7,528 nt of DNA from Clostridia bacterium (lineage in GTDB: Bacteria; Bacillota_A; Clostridia; Lachnospirales; Cellulosilyticaceae). The stretch covers positions 1-7,528 of the forward strand of contig JARBTY010000154.1 in assembly GCA_029239935.1 (NCBI GenBank). Reading direction: 5' to 3'. Below are positions 6,326 through 7,528 of this stretch, in pieces. A program made the translations under genes and the position numbers. The number at the start of each line of letters is the position of its first letter. Position 1 is the first letter of the stretch. A model generated the notes under the pieces. The model ran no database searches, was not told where the DNA came from, and saw only the letters and a list, made by a program, of their open reading frames with translations.

Positions 6326-7528
6326 CAGCATTCCTCCAGCCCTGTTGTCAAATCCCATCGCCCATTAATGATATCTGGTGAGTGCGTCGCAATCATAATC
6401 TTGACATTTGTCAAATTCGAAATAGCTTCCATATCCTCTAAAAATTGCTGTTGCCAAGCAATATGAAGGGAAATCTCTGGTTCATCAATTAAAATCAGCG
6501 CATTAGGTTCTGATTTAAACAGTAGCTCAAAAATAAGAATCAGTTCATTTTGTTCTCCTGATGATAGCTTATCCGCCATCAATAAGCTTTTATTAGGCAG
6601 TTCAAATGCAAAACCTTTTTCTCCACTGATTTGCATTGTTTTATAATTAAATCTTTTATTAATAATCTCTCTCATCAAATCAATTTTGGCTTCTATGACA
6701 TCAAAGACCTCTAGCTTCTCTTTGCTATCTTTGATATATAAATCTAGCATTTTTATTGTCTGTCTATCAAGATCCGTAAGGTCCCCTCTATTTTCTGTAA
6801 GACTTGCAGCTATTAGCCCGATTTTTTGCAATTTCAGCCGCTTTTTATCCAGATTTCGAAGCGCCTCATCAACGCTATCTATATCAAGAGATTCATCGCC
6901 TCTTTGGCTCTTTACTGCCTCTATGAGTCTTCCTGGGAAACTGTGGTCAAGTTTTTGAGCCAAGGCAGCAGACTTTGCTAAAACGTCCGTTATACGTTGC
7001 GCGAGCTCCTGAGCATATATCAGTACCAAAGGGCTTAAATTTTTAGACACCGTCAGTCTGTTGGCATGAATAAAATGGATAGGCATCTTGCTTTGAATCT
7101 CTTGCAGTTGTTCTCTAAGCTCTTTGTCTACAAAAAGTTGATCCCCATATTCTGTCATGATTTCATCATAATTTAGCTTGTGATCCCGTCTTGTATCATA
7201 CCATGCTATTTGTGTCACCCTTTTTAGAAAAGGTAGATTTTTTTCGATAGCATATAGAGTCTGTCCTACCTCCATAGAAGAACCAAACTCTGCCTTTTGT
7301 GGTAGTTTATATTCTTTAATTTGACCCTTGTGAGTTAATCTATACTTTAAAACAGCTTCCTCTTCTTTAGGAGTGTCCTTTTGTTTAATGACCTCGAGGG
7401 TTATATCCTGATCAAATGTAATTGCAAAGTTTTCAAAAGGAATTCTACCCATTTCAAATACTTTACAACCTATAATATCACTCATTAATTTTAATAAAGT
7501 GGTCTTGCCATAGCCATTGGGTGCATGG
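6325..7528 (-). CDS. ABC-type AAA ATPase, AriA-like PARIS component, 5' end cut by the window
   Basis: This is the predicted sensor/scaffold ATPase of the defence pair. The frame is open through the window edge. Counting from the first complete codon (7527), APNGYGKT at residues 2-9 is the Walker A motif, so the in-frame ATG at 7485 is internal and the true start lies outside. A charged, helical and probably coiled-coil insertion (about 125-290) is followed by the ABC signature LSSGEQ at 321-326, Walker B LILIDEPE at 344-351 and the H-loop ATHSP at 380-384, the layout of AAA_21/AAA_15 proteins. At least 400 residues are visible and only a few dozen should be missing. It stops at TGA 6327-6325, which overlaps the DUF4435 start. 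Resemblance to OLD or RecF-like ATPases is expected, but the separate DUF4435 partner favours PARIS. Confidence 0.88.
   Translation of the reverse strand, partial: HAPNGYGKTTLLKLMSDIIGCKVFEMGRIPFENFAITFDQDITLEVIKQKDTPKEEEAVLKYRLTHKGQIKEYKLPQKAEFGSSMEVGQTLYAIEKNLPFLKRVTQIAWYDTRRDHKLNYDEIMTEYGDQLFVDKELREQLQEIQSKMPIHFIHANRLTVSKNLSPLVLIYAQELAQRITDVLAKSAALAQKLDHSFPGRLIEAVKSQRGDESLDIDSVDEALRNLDKKRLKLQKIGLIAASLTENRGDLTDLDRQTIKMLDLYIKDSKEKLEVFDVIEAKIDLMREIINKRFNYKTMQISGEKGFAFELPNKSLLMADKLSSGEQNELILIFELLFKSEPNALILIDEPEISLHIAWQQQFLEDMEAISNLTNVKIMIATHSPDIINGRWDLTTGLEEC
6333..6337 (-). promoter_or_regulatory. Ribosome binding site that fixes the DUF4435 start
   Basis: GGAGG lies inside the end of the ATPase gene, seven bases before the ATG at 6325. 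An ATG at 6331 is only one base away from it and the ATG at 6358 lies upstream of it, so neither can use this site. It implies coupled translation of the two proteins. Confidence 0.7.

Noticed and set aside
4854..6958. Plus-strand frames at 4854-5120, 4963-5190, 5565-5855 and 6686-6958
   Set aside because: Antisense shadows of the Nudix, DUF4435 and ATPase genes; serine-rich low-complexity translation.
1..7528. CRISPR array, tRNA or rRNA genes, insertion sequences or integrase attachment sites around the defence pair
   Set aside because: No regularly spaced repeats, no tRNA-like clover leaf, no transposase or integrase motifs and no flanking direct repeats were seen within the window; the right flank of the cassette is not visible.

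Overview
The window looks like the chromosome of a low-GC, Gram-positive, probably anaerobic member of the Clostridia. The reasons are its strong AT bias, GGAGG-type ribosome binding sites, U-tailed terminators, and a cellobiose phosphorylase whose length (811 residues) and motifs closely resemble those of cellulolytic clostridia such as Clostridium thermocellum. The genus cannot be fixed from this sequence; a Lachnospirales-type cellulose degrader is a reasonable guess. All convincing genes lie on the minus strand, so transcription runs from high to low coordinates.

From right to left in transcription order: (1) At the right edge is a two-gene cassette. The first gene is an ABC-type AAA ATPase cut by the window end. 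It is translationally coupled through a TGATG stop/start to a TOPRIM-like DUF4435 protein. This combination matches AriA/AriB of the PARIS anti-phage defence system. A strong terminator immediately follows (5404-5429). (2) A CoA-pyrophosphatase-type Nudix hydrolase overlaps an HD-GYP cyclic-di-GMP phosphodiesterase by 4 bp, so they form a two-gene operon. (3) A stand-alone cellobiose phosphorylase gene (GH94) follows, with its own candidate promoter and a 10-bp palindrome that may be an operator, and it ends in a terminator at 911-955. (4) A 320-bp intergenic region carries a compact foldable element (789-875) and a 13-bp direct repeat. It leads into a MogA/MoaB-family molybdenum cofactor gene, which ends at a near-perfect bidirectional terminator (115-162). 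(5) The last 84 bases at the left edge may hold the first codons of another minus-strand gene, but this is weak.

The genes work in separate units rather than one pathway: phage defence, signalling plus nucleotide housecleaning, energy-saving cellobiose breakdown inside the cell, and cofactor synthesis. The most notable items are the PARIS-like defence pair at the right edge and the unidentified structured leader upstream of the mogA-like gene.
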